Below are positions 61,842 through 64,000 of a stretch of 64,000 nucleotides of DNA, one piece after another. The position numbers and the translations under genes are program-made. Below the pieces are notes generated by a model. That model saw only the letters and a program-made list of their open reading frames with translations. It was not told the origin of the DNA and searched no databases. The stretch is from positions 48,783 through 112,782 of the forward strand of contig NZ_RKMH01000014.1 of NCBI RefSeq assembly GCF_003797185.1, in the 5' to 3' direction. Position 1 is the first letter of the stretch. Each line of letters opens with the position of its first letter. Origin of the DNA: Gordonia oryzae. GTDB taxonomy: Bacteria; Actinomycetota; Actinomycetes; Mycobacteriales; Mycobacteriaceae.

Positions 61842-63839
61842 TCACTCGGCGCCCAGACCCAGATCCTCCAGCGCACGACGGACCACGGGGTCCTCGGCGG
61901 TGATGAGGATTTCCGTCAGGTCTATCTCGTCGGCATCGGCGAGCGCCCAGACACGAGCGGCTAGTGACGGCAGCAACCGCTGCGTCGCGGGCGGCTCGGC
62001 CACCGGTATCACCGTCAACGTGTCGCCGGTCTGCTCGATACGCCAGTCGTCATTGTCGACGATCCGCAGCGAATCGGCAGGGTCGAGAACTCCCGACAGA
62101 TCGGCACAGACGAACGTCGGCCGCTGCTGCGGAGGTGCGGCGAGAAGATCTGCGGCCGTGCTGACACCGCTGAGCACCAGAAGACTGTCGAGGCCCACCG
62201 AATGTGCTCCCTGGATGTCGGTGTCGAGTCGATCCCCGACCACCAGTGGGGTGTGCGCGCCACTGCGGTTGATGGCGTCGGCCATGAGCGGCGCAGCCGG
62301 CTTTCCGGCAACGAGCGGTTCCTGACCGGTGGCGTTGGCGACCGCTGCGACGAGGGATCCGTTGCCGACGAGTAGGCCACGCTCGGACGGCAAAGTCGCA
62401 TCGACGTTGGTGGCCACCCAGAGTGCGCCGGCCCGAATCGCCAGAGCCGCCTCCGACAAGCTCTCCCACGAGGTCTCCGGCGAAAAGCCTTGGATGACAG
62501 CGCGAGGACGATCGTGCGCGCTGCGTGTCACGGCGATTCCGACCTCACGCACCTCTTGGGCGAGGCCGTCGGTGCCCAGTACAAGGGCTCGCGAACCGGG
62601 CTCCAGGTGTTCGGAGAGCAACCGGGCTGCCGATTGCGCACTCGTGACGACCTGTTCAGGCGTCACTGTGAAGCCCATCGACCGAAGATGCTCGGCGACC
62701 GCCTCTGGACGTCTACTCGCGTTGTTGGTGACGAAGATCGTCGTCACGTCAATCCGCTCCAGCGTCTCCGGCGCGCCCGGTATCGGACTCGTCCCGGCGA
62801 AGACGGTGCCGTCCAGGTCAAGCAACAACGCGTCATACGCGTCAACGACGCGCACGGGAGCTGGCGTTGGGGAAACCGGCTCGACTTCGAGGGCCGGTAC
62901 CACCGCGATTTCGGGACCCTCTTCCCGCTCCGGCTCTGCAACGCTTGCTGACCTACCGGACGCGGACTGGGACTGAGGACCGCGCTGCGGCTGCAGCTCA
63001 GGCTCAGGCTCGGCGATGGCGGTGCCGGAGTCCTGCTGGTCGTCGTGGGCGGGATCGACATCCGGCTCGCCACTGCCGACCGAGATCTCCATCAGCCGGA
63101 ACTCAGCGTCAGTGGCATCTTCGGTGTCGGCGGCCGAGGCATTCATGAACCAGGTCGTCGCCTCATCGAGGCGGCCGGCAGCTTCGAGGGCCGACGCATA
63201 GGCGTAGAACAGACGAGCCGCAGCGGTACCGGAGCGGCTCGGACTCAGGTCTTCCAGCTGAAGGGTCACCAACGCCTTCTCGGACTCCCCAATGTCGAGA
63301 CGCGCGCCGGCTTCGACGATGCGCATTTCGGTGGCTTCATCATCGCGCAATGCGCGCCCTTCCTCGCTGCGCGCGATCTCGATGGCACGCTCAGGTCGTC
63401 CCAATCCGCGTTCGGCGTCGGCGATGAGCGGAAGCAGTGCCGAACTACCGGTGATCCGACGAGCCGCTCTCAACTCGGAGATGGCTTCCTGCCATTGACC
63501 GGCGTTATAGGCGGCAACGCCGGCGGTCTCGCGGACCACACCCACGCGCGCCGCGCGACGCCGAGCCGCACGCGCATGTTCCAGGGCCAGATCGGCATCT
63601 TCATACAGCAGCTCCGCGACCATCACCAGATGCCGCGCGACACGCTCCGCTGTGCCCTTGTCCAGAGAAAGTAGATCACGCCGGGTATCAGGGTCGAGGT
63701 CGGCGGCGACAACGTCCTCGGGAAGCGCCGGGTCGCTGGGTCCATCAGTTGGTTGCCGACCCTCGCGGAGAGGGCGGCCCGACTGATCGGCTCGCTCCGC
63801 ACGGTGGCGGCGGCCGCGGGTGCGGTCACGGTCATTCAT
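61842..63839 (-). CDS. TPR-like N-terminus fused to HAD-IIA phosphatase
   Basis: A 665-residue protein. Residues ~50-245 are paired helices of tetratricopeptide type (LALEHARAARRRAARVGVV, QWQEAISELRAARRI). A Pro/Glu/Gln-rich linker (about 255-325) joins a HAD-IIA phosphatase: D341-L-D343-G-T-V-F-A-G, then FVTNNASRRP, AGKPAAPLM and VGDRLDTDIQGA. The M. tuberculosis counterparts Rv1691 (TPR) and Rv1692 (glycerol-3-phosphate phosphatase) are separate proteins. Start is ATG 63839; a TTG at 63848 with a well-spaced GAGGGA is an alternative. Confidence 0.88.
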   Translation of the reverse strand: MNDRDRTRGRRHRAERADQSGRPLREGRQPTDGPSDPALPEDVVAADLDPDTRRDLLSLDKGTAERVARHLVMVAELLYEDADLALEHARAARRRAARVGVVRETAGVAAYNAGQWQEAISELRAARRITGSSALLPLIADAERGLGRPERAIEIARSEEGRALRDDEATEMRIVEAGARLDIGESEKALVTLQLEDLSPSRSGTAAARLFYAYASALEAAGRLDEATTWFMNASAADTEDATDAEFRLMEISVGSGEPDVDPAHDDQQDSGTAIAEPEPELQPQRGPQSQSASGRSASVAEPEREEGPEIAVVPALEVEPVSPTPAPVRVVDAYDALLLDLDGTVFAGTSPIPGAPETLERIDVTTIFVTNNASRRPEAVAEHLRSMGFTVTPEQVVTSAQSAARLLSEHLEPGSRALVLGTDGLAQEVREVGIAVTRSAHDRPRAVIQGFSPETSWESLSEAALAIRAGALWVATNVDATLPSERGLLVGNGSLVAAVANATGQEPLVAGKPAAPLMADAINRSGAHTPLVVGDRLDTDIQGAHSVGLDSLLVLSGVSTAADLLAAPPQQRPTFVCADLSGVLDPADSLRIVDNDDWRIEQTGDTLTVIPVAEPPATQRLLPSLAARVWALADADEIDLTEILITAEDPVVRRALEDLGLGAE

Positions 63840-63930
63840 GGTTGCCAATCTATTCCCTCATCACGGCCACGGCCGAGCCGACCCCGGGCACATCAGCGCC
63901 GACAAATGTAGAGGTGGGGTGATATGGGTG

Positions 63931-63961
63931 ATGCCCCGCAACGTGGTGTGTTGCGGGGCAT
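63931..63961 (-). terminator. rRNA operon terminator
   Basis: ATGCCCCGCAAC (63931-63942) pairs perfectly with GTTGCGGGGCAT (63950-63961) around a 7-base loop, 11 bp after the 5S rRNA end on the minus strand. No U-run follows, typical of actinobacteria. Confidence 0.88.
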
Positions 63962-63972
63962 CCCGGAGGTGT

Positions 63973-64000
63973 TGTTCGGCGGTGTCCTACTCTCCCACAC
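63973..64000 (-). rRNA. rrf: 5S rRNA, 3' end only
   Basis: The right edge, read leftward, gives GTGTGGGAGAGTAGGACACC then GCCGAAC, the conserved 3' end of actinobacterial 5S rRNA. The gene continues beyond the window, so a leftward rRNA operon lies to the right. The exact 3' end is uncertain by a few bases. Confidence 0.9.

Overview
The window looks like chromosomal DNA of a high-GC, mycolic-acid-containing actinobacterium (order Mycobacteriales/Corynebacteriales). Gordonia or a close relative is my best guess, but the genus is inference. Reasons: strong G/C bias at third codon positions, many GTG/TTG starts, chains of ATGA overlaps, probable leaderless promoters, and lineage markers such as GarA with its ETTS phosphosite, SecA2, SteA/SteB(MctB), the FtsR-type MerR regulator, TlyA and GuaB1. 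From memory, gene order matches two Mycobacterium tuberculosis segments: 0-28 kb resembles Rv1853-Rv1821 (urease to secA2) and 45.6-64 kb resembles Rv1713-Rv1691 (der to the Rv1692/Rv1691 pair). The 17 kb between them is mostly accessory or decayed sequence.

Layout: 0-6.4 kb carries a leftward urease operon ureA-B-C-F-G-D without ureE, preceded by a DUF6986-type aldolase-like enzyme and a hotdog thioesterase that overlap by ATGA. 6.7-18.2 kb is rightward: a BlaI/M56 sensor pair, gnd, guaB1, two overlapping CNNM/CorC-type CBS membrane proteins, an unknown conserved protein, malate synthase G and a membrane-anchored substrate-binding-like protein. 18.2-28.1 kb is leftward: secA2, a CDP-alcohol phosphatidyltransferase, gcvH, garA, ftsR-like merR, a DUF151 bifunctional nuclease, a second merR, and gcvP behind a tandem glycine riboswitch. 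Glycine cleavage (gcvH, gcvP), control of 2-oxoglutarate use (garA), glyoxylate use (glcB) and division regulation thus sit together.

28.1-45.5 kb is mixed: ppk2, a DUF503 protein, mug, a VOC protein, a NYN/PIN-like protein, aroE-like, nudix, tex, an uncharacterised 331-residue protein, an LLM oxidoreductase, a Zur-box-linked COG0523 GTPase, a DDN-like reductase, osmC, xthA and tetR. Between them lie gene remnants: two SDR fragments, an ISL3 transposase remnant, an IS3-type transposase remnant, a frameshifted ltrA, and an orphan open frame with a 24-bp triplicated repeat. The decayed stretch at 41.4-45.4 kb ends at tRNA-Pro(GGG). An in-phase 15-bp minisatellite crosses the osmC stop codon.

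45.6-63.8 kb is a dense leftward housekeeping cluster: HAD/TPR fusion, a small protein, tlyA, nadK, recN, steA, steB/mctB, pyrG, nudix, xerD, parA, scpA, scpB, rluB, cmk, der, glsB-like. They serve chromosome segregation (ParA, ScpA/B, XerD, RecN), nucleotide supply (PyrG, Cmk, NadK) and ribosome maturation (RluB, Der, TlyA). At the right edge are the 3' end of a 5S rRNA on the minus strand and its terminator hairpin. No CRISPR array, prophage or intact insertion sequence was seen. I found no complete novel system; the best leads are the osmC minisatellite, the TPR-HAD fusion, the acidic insertion in SecA2 and the aldolase-thioesterase-urease arrangement.
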